A program made the translations under genes and the position numbers. Below, piece after piece: positions 1-7,220 of a DNA stretch of 40,565 nucleotides (positions are counted from its first letter, which is position 1; every line of letters begins with the position of its first letter). The stretch lies in contig CAIRMO010000047.1 of assembly GCA_903879705.1 (NCBI GenBank), positions 1 through 40,565 on the forward strand. The letters are read 5' to 3'. This stretch comes from an uncultured Candidatus Competibacteraceae bacterium (GTDB lineage: Bacteria; Pseudomonadota; Gammaproteobacteria; Competibacterales; Competibacteraceae). The notes under the pieces are model-generated. The model saw only the letters and a program-made list of their open reading frames with translations, searched no databases and was not told where the DNA came from.

Positions 1-1011
1 GCCGGCGGTGGCACTGCCGGTGACCGTGTGACCGAGGCGGGCGCTGCAACTGGCGGTGCTGCCGCCATTGCTGCCGGCGCAACTCCACGTCCACGGGCCG
101 CTACCCGTCACGCCGCTGGCAGTTCCGGCGTTGCACAGGTTAGTGCCGGGCGCGCTGGTGAAGGTGCCGCCGTTGCTGCTGCCACAGGCACCGTCGACCA
201 GTGGTGGTGGTGGCGGTGGCGGTGGTGGTGGTGGTGGGGTGCCGACCGTCTGAGTCAGGTTGCCGGTGCTGGTGGTGTAGGTGTTGTCGCCGGAATAGGC
301 GGCGGCGATGGTGCGGCTGCCGACGCTCAGGCTGGCGGTGGCGCAGGTGGTCGCGCCGCTGGTCAATACCTTGGCGGTGCAGCCCGTGATCGCGGTGCCA
401 TCAGCGGTGAAACTGACCGTGCCGGTCGGGGTAGGCGTTCCGGCGACGGTGGCGGTAAAGGTTACGGTTTGGCCGACGGTGCTGGGATTGATGCTGCTGG
501 TCAACGTGGTCGCGCCGCCAATGAGCATCGCGACGCCGTAGGTCGCGGCATCGGTGGCGGTGCCTTTTAGGTGAATCCAGCCGAGGTTTTCGCTCCAGGC
601 ATAGCCGTCAAACTGGCCGGTCGTGGCGTTCAAGGTGACGCCGCCGCCCGTGGGCGCGAAGTTGACCCAGCCGGCGTTTTCGCTCCAGGCATAGCCGCCG
701 AGCGTGCTGCCGGTGCGGTTGACGCCGTAGTCGGTATTGTTGGTGTTGGTGTAGGGGTGAGTGCCGCCACCGCTGAAACTGCCGAGCCGAATCCAGCCGA
801 CATTTTCCGCCCAAAGGTAGCCTTCCAGATGGTCGGTGTAGACCTGGACGCTGGCGCTGTTATTAGTGGAGTTGAAGTTCTGCCAGCCGGCGTTTTCCGC
901 CCAGGCGTATTTATTAACCGGATCAATGCTGGCGGCGAACAGCGGGACGCTGAGGATCAGCCCGGCCAGTAGAATCAGGAATCGGAGTGCAGCGCAGTGG
1001 CGTTGCGGCAT
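1..1011 (-). CDS. Secreted Y-A-W-x-E-N-x-G-W repeat protein with Ig-like domain (3' end beyond window)
   Basis: I read one open frame of 337 codons with no stop before the window edge. The ATG at 1011 follows a GGAG about 10 bases upstream. The protein starts with an Arg/Leu-rich signal peptide ending near LFAAS. Four aromatic repeats follow (YAWAENAGWQNF, YLWAENVGWIRL, YAWSENAGWVNF, YAWSENLGWIHL), spaced about 30-45 residues apart. Next comes a roughly 85-residue Thr/Ser-rich stretch that looks like a bacterial Ig-like domain (TVGQTVTFTATV, AAAYSGDNTYTTS), then a run of about 12 prolines and a Cys-containing Gly/Ser module (DGACGSSNGG, PWTWSCAGSNGG). The layout is that of an exported surface or extracellular protein. 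The function is unknown to me. The start of a second copy lies at 2584-2700. Confidence 0.8.
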   Translation of the reverse strand, partial: MPQRHCAALRFLILLAGLILSVPLFAASIDPVNKYAWAENAGWQNFNSTNNSASVQVYTDHLEGYLWAENVGWIRLGSFSGGGTHPYTNTNNTDYGVNRTGSTLGGYAWSENAGWVNFAPTGGGVTLNATTGQFDGYAWSENLGWIHLKGTATDAATYGVAMLIGGATTLTSSINPSTVGQTVTFTATVAGTPTPTGTVSFTADGTAITGCTAKVLTSGATTCATASLSVGSRTIAAAYSGDNTYTTSTGNLTQTVGTPPPPPPPPPPPPLVDGACGSSNGGTFTSAPGTNLCNAGTASGVTGSGPWTWSCAGSNGGSTASCSARLGHTVTGSATAG

Positions 1012-1052
1012 AAAGGGTTTCTCCAGTGAAGGGACTCTAAATATTGGGTTGT

Positions 1053-1394
1053 TCAAGTGGGCATAAGCGAGTTAGCGAGAGGCAAAGCGCACGAATCCTC
1101 GTTTTTTGCAGCCATAGCGGTCTGTACCCGCAGCCGCAATCCCAACGTCCGCACGGCGTTGAGTACGGTGACCAATTCCAGAATGTTCGGGACGGCGGGC
1201 GAGGGGCGGTGGTGGTCTGGCTCCATCTCCTGCGCCAAGGTCGTCAGGCCCTTGGCCCGGGCGATGTCGCTCAAAGCAGCAGCGATGACTCCGGGATCGC
1301 CATCCTCCAGCGCCGCCTCCAGATAAGCCATCATGGCGGACTCGGTATCGAGATACGCCACCACATCCCACGGCTGGGTTTCGGTCATGCTCAT
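1053..1394 (-). CDS. HigA-like addiction-module antidote protein, probably degenerate and without a toxin
   Basis: The 113-residue reading starts with two close ATGs (1394 and 1388). Its first half, with PWDVVAYLDTESAMMAYLEAALEDGD-type sequence followed by ALSDIARAKGLTTLA, matches the N-terminal half of the 'probable addiction module antidote' family, small helix-turn-helix regulators that pair with a HigB/RelE-type toxin. In that family the next segment is the recognition helix and a conserved S-P-x-G-N-P-x-F turn. Here it reads EMEPDHHRPSPAVPNILEL, and the family pattern returns at TVLNAVRTLGLRL. The DNA-binding part therefore looks damaged. No toxin gene lies on either side: one flank is the repeat protein and the other is a palindrome and a DUF1566 gene. 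Family call is fairly secure; function is doubtful. Confidence 0.6.
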   Translation of the reverse strand: MSMTETQPWDVVAYLDTESAMMAYLEAALEDGDPGVIAAALSDIARAKGLTTLAQEMEPDHHRPSPAVPNILELVTVLNAVRTLGLRLRVQTAMAAKNEDSCALPLANSLMPT

Positions 1395-1434
1395 GGCACC
1401 TGCATAAACGCGCCAAATTGCATCCTCGCCTTTT

Positions 1435-1483
1435 CCCCTCCTTGGACAAGGAGGGGTGGCGACGAAGTCGACGGGGTGGTTCG
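1435..1483. repeat. Partial copy of the palindromic element found at 9038-9211
   Basis: A 22-base near-palindrome (CCCCTCCTT-GGAC-AAGGAGGGG, 1435-1456) is followed by a GGGGTGGTTCG end. The same order, palindrome then GGGGTGGTTCG, forms the right arm of the long inverted repeat at 9133-9182. It lies directly upstream of the antidote gene, where a partner toxin gene might be expected. Confidence 0.7.
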
Positions 1484-1604
1484 ACCAAAGCGCCTGCGCC
1501 GCTCGGTCAAACACGCCATACCTGCGGCCAAAAAATCGCCGGCGGCTGGGGGGCAAGCCCCCCAGACCCCCCAAAGGGTCAAAGGCCCGAATAACCAAAG
1601 CGCC

Positions 1605-2510
1605 TCACAGTCCACCTCGCACCGGCCAAACGTAGTTGCCGTTGGTCTTGCCGTTCAGGTACACGCCGCCGTAGTAGAGGCTCACGCCCCACGCGTAGCT
1701 GGTATCAGAAGCACCGCTCGTCGACGACCAGTAGTAGTAGGACTGGACGCCCGTGAAAGGATGCCCCGTTGTCAAGGCCGGACCCCAATACGCCAAATCA
1801 ATCAAGCTGTATAACTCACGCGCATTGGGCAAGCGCCAGTCGGTCTGGTTGCTATTGCTATTACTGATGTCGCCGCAGTTATTGTCATTCATGGTGCCAG
1901 TACTATTGAGAGACGCGACATCGGTTAGCGCGGTCGTCCAAACACGAATGGCATTGGCGCAATTCGCCTTCCTTAACCAGATCAGCCCGGTCAGGTTGTC
2001 GGTGACGGTGCCATTGGTGTTGTCGGTAAAGCGCGGGATAGGTAAAGCCACACCTTTTTGCAGGGCACCGTCTGATCCAGCCGGCGCGGGATTGAGTGGC
2101 ACTGTCGGGGTCTGGCCGGTTTGGGGGACGGGGGCCGGACTGCCAGTACCGGTCTTCAACCCCCACGCGCCGCTGATCAACCCCCAGAAAGTCTTGTTCG
2201 CCAGCACGTCAGCAACAGCCGCGCCGTTGGTAGCATCGACCGCCGGCATCTTGGCCATAATCTCGTTGAGCGTGTAGCCAGTTACTGCTGGCCCGGCCAC
2301 GGGTTCCACAAACGCGCCCGGACGTGGCAGGCCCGTGGTTCCAGCATTCAGGCGGTTATAGAGATCGGTGAGGGTAAACATCGCGCTAGTGGGGTCGCTC
2401 GGCGGAACGAGGGGGTCAAGCGTGCCGGCGGTCGCACCCGCAGCGGACAGGGCCAGCACCAGGCCGGTCGTCCAGCCCAGACGCCGTGACGGGATAGGGT
2501 TCAGCAGCAT
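1605..2510 (-). CDS. Secreted DUF1566 (Lcl C-terminal domain) protein
   Basis: A 301-residue protein if started at the ATG at 2510, which has GGAG nine bases upstream; a TTG five codons earlier would sit on that ribosome site. The N-terminus is a signal peptide (RRLGWTTGLVLALSAAGATAG). Residues to about 150 are low-complexity and Pro/Gly/Thr-rich. The C-terminal half is a DUF1566/Lcl-like domain: RFTDNTNGTVTDNLTGLIW, then DWRLPNARELYSLIDLA, YYYWSSTSG and a terminal YVWPVRGG. This family is common in secreted or surface proteins and often occurs in multiple copies; its biochemical role is not known. It sits between the intact repeat protein and a broken second copy of it, so the region has probably been rearranged. 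Confidence 0.8.
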   Translation of the reverse strand: MLLNPIPSRRLGWTTGLVLALSAAGATAGTLDPLVPPSDPTSAMFTLTDLYNRLNAGTTGLPRPGAFVEPVAGPAVTGYTLNEIMAKMPAVDATNGAAVADVLANKTFWGLISGAWGLKTGTGSPAPVPQTGQTPTVPLNPAPAGSDGALQKGVALPIPRFTDNTNGTVTDNLTGLIWLRKANCANAIRVWTTALTDVASLNSTGTMNDNNCGDISNSNSNQTDWRLPNARELYSLIDLAYWGPALTTGHPFTGVQSYYYWSSTSGASDTSYAWGVSLYYGGVYLNGKTNGNYVWPVRGGL

Positions 2511-2583
2511 GATGTGAGGCTCCAAGGGTCAACGGGGCAATCGCAGGGTGATTGGGTTTTTCGACATTATGGCGGTTCTAATT

Positions 2584-2700
2584 TTACTTCTCCGTGGGTG
2601 CGAGGTTGACCCAGCCGGCGTTTTCCGCCCAAGTGTATTTATTAACCGGGTCAATGCTGGCGGCGAACAGCGGGACGCTGAGGATCAGGCCGATTACGAT
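2584..2700 (-). pseudogene. Remnant copy of the start of the Y-A-W-x-E-N repeat protein
   Basis: About 85 bases (2605-2689) are nearly identical to 876-963, which encode the end of the signal peptide and the first aromatic repeat of the gene at 1-1011. Read on the minus strand this copy gives LILSVPLFAASIDPVNKY, TWAENAGWVNLAPTEK and then a TAA at 2584-2586. There is no ATG, GTG or TTG between the upstream in-frame TGA and the homology, so the signal-peptide start is lost. It is best read as a truncated duplicate left by recombination. Confidence 0.7.
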
Positions 2701-2809
2701 AAAACGTCAACACCGCCCAGGTGGTGAGCGTCGGGCCAAGGCCAGCGTTCCGGCGAGACCGGTTCTTGCTATTATCCATATCCCCGTCTGTCCACTGATC
2801 CGGCCCGCC

Positions 2810-3610
2810 ATGAACCCAGCTCTGACCATCGCCAAACGCGCCGCCCTGAGCGCCAGCCGCATCCTGCTCCGTCATTTTGAGCAACTGGAGCGGCTGACCG
2901 TCACCGCCAAGCAGCGCAATGATTTTGTTAGCGAAGCCGATATCCAGGCCGAGCAGGACATTATTCAAATCTTGCGCAAGACCTATCCCAATCACGCCAT
3001 TCTGGCCGAAGAAAGCGGCGAAAGCCCCGGTCAGGACGAGTATCAATGGATCATTGACCCGCTCGATGGCACGACCAACTTCCTGCATGGCATCCCCCAT
3101 TTCGCCATTTCCATCGCCTTCCGGCATAAAAACCGGCTGGAAGCGGCGCTGGTTTACGATCCGATCCGGCAGGAAATGTTTGTCGCCTCCCGAGGCGAGG
3201 GTGCCCAAATCAACGACCGGCGGATGCGGGTCAGTGGGGTCAACGGGCTGGAAAATGCCCTGCTCGGCACGGGCTTTCCGTTTCGCCATCCCCCACATCA
3301 GACCGCCTATCTGAGTTTTTTCAACGGTCTATTCGGGCGGTGCATGGAAATCCGCCGGGCCGGAGCCGCTTCCCTGGATTTGTCCTATGTCGCGTCCGGG
3401 CGGCTGGATGGCTACTGGGAGATCGGTCTGAAACCGTGGGACATCGCGGCTGGAGCATTGCTGGTGCAGGAAGCGGGCGGCTTGGTCAGCGATTTTGGCA
3501 GCGGCAATGATTTCATGCAGTCGGGCAACATCGTCGCCGGTAATCCTAAAATCTTTAAGGCGCTGTTGCAGGAAATGCAGCCGCATCTCACCCCGGCGCT
3601 GGCGCGGTAA
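2810..3610 (+). CDS. suhB: Inositol-1-monophosphatase family protein (SuhB-type)
   Basis: A 266-residue protein of the usual family length. It shows the lithium-sensitive Mg-dependent phosphatase motifs in order: the metal ligand pair in LAEESGE (about residues 66-71), WIIDPLDGTTNFLHG (about 80-94, with the metal-binding Asp residues), and PWDIAAGALLVQEAGG near the C-terminus, including its metal-binding Asp. The family hydrolyses myo-inositol monophosphates; the enterobacterial SuhB also joins the ribosomal RNA antitermination complex, and I cannot tell from sequence whether that role holds here. The ATG at 2810 begins MNPALTIAKRAA, which matches the expected N-terminus; the reading frame is open further upstream but crosses the pseudogene. 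It is transcribed alone, with palindromes following it. Confidence 0.92.
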   Translation: MNPALTIAKRAALSASRILLRHFEQLERLTVTAKQRNDFVSEADIQAEQDIIQILRKTYPNHAILAEESGESPGQDEYQWIIDPLDGTTNFLHGIPHFAISIAFRHKNRLEAALVYDPIRQEMFVASRGEGAQINDRRMRVSGVNGLENALLGTGFPFRHPPHQTAYLSFFNGLFGRCMEIRRAGAASLDLSYVASGRLDGYWEIGLKPWDIAAGALLVQEAGGLVSDFGSGNDFMQSGNIVAGNPKIFKALLQEMQPHLTPALAR

Positions 3611-3678
3611 TCCCTCAGCGATCTACCCAGCATCCCCACTGCCATTAAGTTAAGGATTCAGGATGTTGGGTTGTCTAC

Positions 3679-3761
3679 TTTTTCCGTCATGCTCGCGAAA
3701 GCGGGTATCCCGTTTTTTCAGCGAGTGACTGGATTCCCGCATCCGCGGAAATGACGGAAAA
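3679..3761. repeat. Imperfect 83-base inverted repeat (REP-like)
   Basis: The ends TTTTCCGTCAT (3680-3690) and ATGACGGAAAA (3751-3761) are complementary, and an inner pair GCGGGTATCC / GGATTCCCGC also matches with one mismatch. The inner sequence resembles the common 'CGTCATTCCCGCGAAAGCGGGAATCCAG' type of intergenic palindrome. It follows suhB by about 70 bases and has no coding potential that I can see. Confidence 0.7.
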
Positions 3762-3773
3762 CAAAGAACCACA

Positions 3774-3865
3774 CCGGGTAGGGCGGGTTAGGCGTAGCCG
3801 TAACCCGCCTTCAGTGGCACCGGCCAGAACGGCGGATTACGCTTCGCTAATCCGCCCTACTGGGT
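3774..3865. repeat. Double-hairpin intergenic repeat
   Basis: Two hairpins stand side by side: GGCGGGTTA/TAACCCGCC (3782-3790 with 3801-3809) and GGCGGATTA/TAATCCGCC (3831-3839 with 3848-3856). The unit is bracketed by complementary outer ends, GGGTAGGGCGG and CCGCCCTAC plus GGGTACCC. The arrangement is that of a dispersed non-coding palindrome rather than a terminator, since no T-run follows. Confidence 0.65.
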
Positions 3866-4210
3866 ACCCGCTGGGCGGTGTTGGAGTCAGGCGTAGTCGG
3901 GGATATTTATTGCCCCTTGCCTAGAGATGAGTAAGGATAAACGGTCGCTCGCCGTGTATTCGGCGGGCATCGCGTTCCATAACCTCCAGCAAAGCGCCCA
4001 CACGGGCACACGCGATTGATTTTGTTGATCACCAGCTAATCGGAACAGGTGATACCGGGGCTGCCCTTGTGCGGAATTTTGTCGCCGGCGGCTACGTCAA
4101 TCGTGTAGATCGTCAGATCGAACCGCCTGACGCTGGGCATCGCTCATTCAGTTTCAATTAAGGTGCTGCACTCAGACTAAAACTCTCACAAAAACCTAGG
4201 GAGAAATTTT
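3866..4210. other. Intergenic stretch with no recognised gene
   Basis: I find no convincing coding sequence, RNA or repeat between the double-hairpin repeat and the small frameshifted gene. Short readings on either strand lack a ribosome site and family-like motifs. The last 60 bases become AT-richer before the ribosome site at about 4199-4204, so a promoter for the b561 gene may lie there, but I cannot place its boxes. Confidence 0.4.
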
Positions 4211-4340
4211 ATGACGTACAGACCCAGATGGCGAAGTCAAGGATATCACCGTCTTCTTTGGCGCATTGGATGGTCCATTTCCGCAACAAACCATGCCGAT
4301 GCTGCCGCCGACCCCCGGCGATCTGTTGACCGAAAATTGA
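4211..4340 (+). pseudogene. Probable frameshifted small gene upstream of the b561-like cytochrome
   Basis: A good ribosome site (GGGAGAAATTTT) precedes the ATG at 4211. The frame of that ATG gives an unlikely Arg-rich 49-residue peptide ending in an ATGA overlap with the cytochrome gene. Another frame, from 4218 to the TGA at 4338-4340, reads 40 residues of normal composition: TDPDGEVKDITVFFGALDGP, then a Met/Pro-rich end. Removing one base near 4217 would join the ATG to this frame as MTTDPDGEVKD. I do not recognise the peptide. The simplest reading is a small gene with a one-base insertion; the alternative is that the 49-codon overlapping reading is real. Confidence 0.4.
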
Positions 4341-4356
4341 GGTTTAGAGGCGCGCC

Positions 4357-4947
4357 ATGAACCCGTTTAATCGATTTCGGTTGTTTCACGCGCTATTCGT
4401 CGCCGGGTTTTTGGCCGTGTATTTCAGCGGCGACGATGGCGATTTGCTGCATGTCTGGCTGGGCTATGGCTTGGTCGTCCTCGTCGCTATCCGACTGGCG
4501 CTGGCGTTGATCCGGGTCAAGGGCTTTCCTGCACTGCGGCCAGTATTTCGCTCTGGCGCAATATCGATCATGGTCAGTCGGGTGCTGGTGATCGCGCTGT
4601 ACCTGTCCGCCAGTGCCACGCTGACCACCGGCCTGATCATGGTGGATCACGTCCGGGTGCTGGGTTTTGTTGCCGCCCAAGCAATTACACCCGCCTACGC
4701 CGATGATGATGAAGTGTGGGAAAAACCAGGCCGGATGCTTAGTGAATTTGCTTCCCATGATGTTGACGAAATCCATGAGATCACTGCCAATGCTACGTTA
4801 ATTATCGCCGTCATCCATCTCGGATTTCTATTGGCGTTCCGTCGCCGTTTTGCTATCAGCATGATTCCGGGGTTTGGCCCTGCGGCTAAAAATCGTAGCG
4901 ATCCAGCGGTCAAAACCGGGCCGACTGCCAGTACGTCAAGAGTTTAA
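4357..4947 (+). CDS. Cytochrome b561-like membrane protein (Ni,Fe-hydrogenase b-type subunit fold)
   Basis: A 196-residue protein with four likely membrane segments (about residues 9-25, 33-52, 70-95 and 145-161). Histidines at 11 and 32 in the first two helices, and at 98, 140 and 154 later, suit bis-histidine ligation of two b-type hemes. This is the pattern of the Ni,Fe-hydrogenase 1 b-type cytochrome/b561 family, which passes electrons between a periplasmic partner and quinone. No hydrogenase or cytochrome c gene is next to it, so its partner is unknown. A periplasmic-type loop (residues 112-140) is acidic and rich in Asp/Glu. The start overlaps the upstream reading as ATGA. A terminator hairpin begins inside its last codons. 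Confidence 0.8.
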   Translation: MNPFNRFRLFHALFVAGFLAVYFSGDDGDLLHVWLGYGLVVLVAIRLALALIRVKGFPALRPVFRSGAISIMVSRVLVIALYLSASATLTTGLIMVDHVRVLGFVAAQAITPAYADDDEVWEKPGRMLSEFASHDVDEIHEITANATLIIAVIHLGFLLAFRRRFAISMIPGFGPAAKNRSDPAVKTGPTASTSRV

Positions 4948-4966
4948 CTCGGCCCCGGTCTTTTTT
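4915..4966 (+). terminator. Rho-independent terminator after the b561-like gene
   Basis: ACCGGGCCGA (4915-4924) pairs with TCGGCCCCGGT (4949-4959) apart from one bulged or mismatched base, and TTTTTT follows at 4961-4966. The 5' arm lies inside the 3' end of the coding region. Confidence 0.7.
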
Positions 4967-5050
4967 CCGAATGAGTGATTCCAGGTTTTACCACTCAGAT
5001 TGGGTTCCTATTTCATGTTATTCAGGTAGTCCGTTGTGAGGATTTGATTC

Positions 5051-5236
5051 ATGAAAACTATGTTTGCGATTTTTGCGGTCTTAGGCGGAATTGCCATTCT
5101 TTGGCCGTTTCGGGAAAAAATTATCGGTTGGATCAAAAAACCCGATGAACTGGTATCAAAAATTGACGCTCTTATTTCCCCGCCGAAATCCACTTCGGAA
5201 AAGCCGACGGATTCTTCTGACCATCCGCCAAGATAA
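5051..5236 (+). CDS. Small single-span membrane protein of unknown function
   Basis: A 61-residue peptide with AGGA about ten bases upstream of its ATG. Residues 4-19 (MFAIFAVLGGIAILWP) form one membrane segment, followed by a basic stretch (REKIIGWIKK), a short amphipathic part and a hydrophilic Ser/Pro/Lys tail. It stands alone between two clear terminators, one ending at 4966 and the other beginning at 5301, so it is probably its own transcription unit. I recognise no family. The isolated unit, good start signal and membrane segment favour a real gene. Confidence 0.6.
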   Translation: MKTMFAIFAVLGGIAILWPFREKIIGWIKKPDELVSKIDALISPPKSTSEKPTDSSDHPPR

Positions 5237-5300
5237 GGGCTAAGGCGCTTTTCTGCAGGACTTTCGCTTCGGCATCAAGGTCTGTTGAATCGTAACGCGA

Positions 5301-5336
5301 CTTCCAGCCAGTTTAAACGCGGGCTGGAAGTTTTTT
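5301..5336 (+). terminator. Rho-independent terminator after the small membrane protein
   Basis: A perfect nine-base stem, CTTCCAGCC (5301-5309) with GGCTGGAAG (5322-5330), and a 12-base loop are followed at once by TTTTTT (5331-5336). Confidence 0.9.
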
Positions 5337-5374
5337 ATCCATACGTCAGATGAGATTGCATTGGAACCGTTGTT

Positions 5375-6322
5375 ATGAAACATCGTCCTTCAGCCGAAGT
5401 TTGGGAGTGGTTGCAGAAGGAAGCCACGCTTAATGAACTAAGCGCCAACTACCCACAAGAATGGGAAACGGTGCAACGTGAGCTATCGGCGGTTCTGGCT
5501 CGCGGCCAGGTTGAAGCCCTGCGGCAATGCGTAGAGCGTTCATCGGCTTATGCCGCCCTTGCCCTTAATAGCGTCCATAAGAGTTCTGGAACCGCTAAAG
5601 CATGGGAAACCGCCCTACCGCGCCTGATCCGAAACCGGATGATTCAATTAGCGGTGAAAAATCATTGTTTGATCACGGCTACTGGAGTCACTCAAGGCAA
5701 AGTTCGGTTTAATTATCTAAATGGTTATGTCACCCAAAAGCTGCTTTTTTCTCGTGATCTGGATAGAAAGCCGGTTTCTTTGTTCTGGTTTCGGCTGATT
5801 TGGCCATTGATTTGGCAAAAGCGGCTGCTCATGCCATTAGTACAGCCAAAAGGGATTTATTGTTTTTATTCGTGGCCACTGATTGCAGCACTGGCTAAAA
5901 TAATGGCCGAACGAACCTGTCTCGAAATCGCCGCCGGCGATGGAACACTGACCCGGTTTTTAGTGGATCGTGGCATTAACATTATCGCCACAGATAATTA
6001 CAGTTGGCAACAAGCCGTAAAATACCCGGAATCGGTGGTTAATCTCGATGCTCGGGCGGCACTTACTGCTTATTTGCCGGAAATCGTCATTTGTTCATGG
6101 CCACCGGCAGGGAATACTTTTGAGCGGTATGTTTTCAAAACGCCCAGCGTACAATGCTATATCGTGATTAGTAGTCGCCACCGTTTCGCGGCGGGCAACT
6201 GGACTGACTATCAAGCCCAATCCGCGTTTACCATCGAAGAAGACCAGACGCTGAGTCGGCTGGTCTTGCCGCCGGAGCTGGACGCTGCTGTATATCGGTT
6301 TCAGCGACGAAGCTCCTTCTGA
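5375..6322 (+). CDS. SAM-dependent methyltransferase-like protein
   Basis: A 315-residue protein. The last 150 residues hold a class I methyltransferase-like fold: motif I reads CLEIAAGDGTLTRFL, followed by GINIIATDNYSW, where the acidic residue after beta-2 would hold the ribose, and then PEIVICSWPPAGN, which resembles motif IV. The first 150 residues are helical and basic, with no recognised domain. A hydrophobic patch (WFRLIWPLIW) sits about residues 142-151. The substrate is unknown. The gene is clearly AT-richer than suhB, pspA or gltA and sits between single-gene units, which would suit recent acquisition. The ribosome site is weak (GGAAC). A catalytic role is inferred only. Confidence 0.65.
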   Translation: MKHRPSAEVWEWLQKEATLNELSANYPQEWETVQRELSAVLARGQVEALRQCVERSSAYAALALNSVHKSSGTAKAWETALPRLIRNRMIQLAVKNHCLITATGVTQGKVRFNYLNGYVTQKLLFSRDLDRKPVSLFWFRLIWPLIWQKRLLMPLVQPKGIYCFYSWPLIAALAKIMAERTCLEIAAGDGTLTRFLVDRGINIIATDNYSWQQAVKYPESVVNLDARAALTAYLPEIVICSWPPAGNTFERYVFKTPSVQCYIVISSRHRFAAGNWTDYQAQSAFTIEEDQTLSRLVLPPELDAAVYRFQRRSSF

Positions 6323-6485
6323 TCCGTGCAGCTCTTTCGACGGGTGGCTTTTAATCCGGTTAGACGCCAACGCCATGTCATCGCGATTTTTTTGCCTGTG
6401 CGCCAATTAAACACTGCTCAACAAAAAATTTGGCGACTATACTCAAACGATTCCTTCCCCTGCTGCAATCAACCGGAGGTGTCCC

Positions 6486-7160
6486 GTGGCCAATTTATTC
6501 AAGCGTATCAGCGATGTCATATCCGCCAATATCAACGACTTGGTGGATCGAGTGGAAGACCCGGAACGGATGATCAAGCAACTCATCCGCGAGATGGAGG
6601 AGAACATCAGTAGCGCCCGCGAAGGGGTAATCGACGCGGTGGCGAGTGAAAAGCTACTCTCCAGGGAACTGGACAGTCAGCGTCGGCAAGCCGAAGAGTG
6701 GCAGCATCGCGCCCGGCTGGCGCTGGACGCAGGTAATGAATCACTGGCGCGGGAGGCGTTAACCCGCAAGAGGGAACATGACGGCATCGCTGCTAATCTC
6801 GATGCGTCCTGGCTATCGGCCCGCCGGACTGGCGAGCGGCTCAAGTCGCAACTGCGGGCGCTGGAGGCCAAGTTGGAAGAGGCGCGATTGAAAAAAGGCA
6901 GTCTGGTGGCGCGGCAACGGGCCGCCCAAGCCCGGGAACAGATGGATCAAGTGCAGGACCGCTTTCAGACCGGCCTCGATCTCAATCATTCATTTGGACG
7001 GATGGCCGACAAGGTTGGGGAAATGGAAGCGCGGATGGAAGCGCGGGAAGAACTGTATGGCGAATACAGCCAGATCGAGCGGGAGTTTCTGAAAATGGAG
7101 ACCAACAGCGAGATCGAGGCCGATTTGGCGGCACTCAAACGGGAAGTGCGCAAGCCATGA
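6486..7160 (+). CDS. pspA: PspA/IM30 family membrane-stress protein
   Basis: A 224-residue protein with GTG as start; GGAGGTG lies seven bases upstream and no better start exists. It opens with NLFKRISDVISANINDLVDR and EDPERMIKQLIREME, the amphipathic helix and first coiled-coil segment typical of PspA/IM30, and remains almost wholly helical and charged to its end. PspA-family proteins bind the inner face of the cytoplasmic membrane, assemble into ESCRT-III-like polymers, and protect the membrane under stress. The pspB, pspC and pspF genes of enterobacteria are not beside it. It lies between an AT-rich methyltransferase-like gene and a stretch of alternative hairpins. Confidence 0.92.
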   Translation: MANLFKRISDVISANINDLVDRVEDPERMIKQLIREMEENISSAREGVIDAVASEKLLSRELDSQRRQAEEWQHRARLALDAGNESLAREALTRKREHDGIAANLDASWLSARRTGERLKSQLRALEAKLEEARLKKGSLVARQRAAQAREQMDQVQDRFQTGLDLNHSFGRMADKVGEMEARMEAREELYGEYSQIEREFLKMETNSEIEADLAALKREVRKP

Positions 7161-7220
7161 ACGCCGGGTATGCGTTCACCTTTCTGCCATTAAGTTAGAC
7201 TTCACTCCACCATAACCTGT

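Noticed and set aside
28-570. Plus-strand reading of 180 codons rich in Gly/Ala at the window start
   Set aside because: It is the complement of the repeat-protein gene, whose minus-strand frame has a signal peptide, clear repeats and Ig-like sequence; the plus reading is low-complexity GC-driven sequence.
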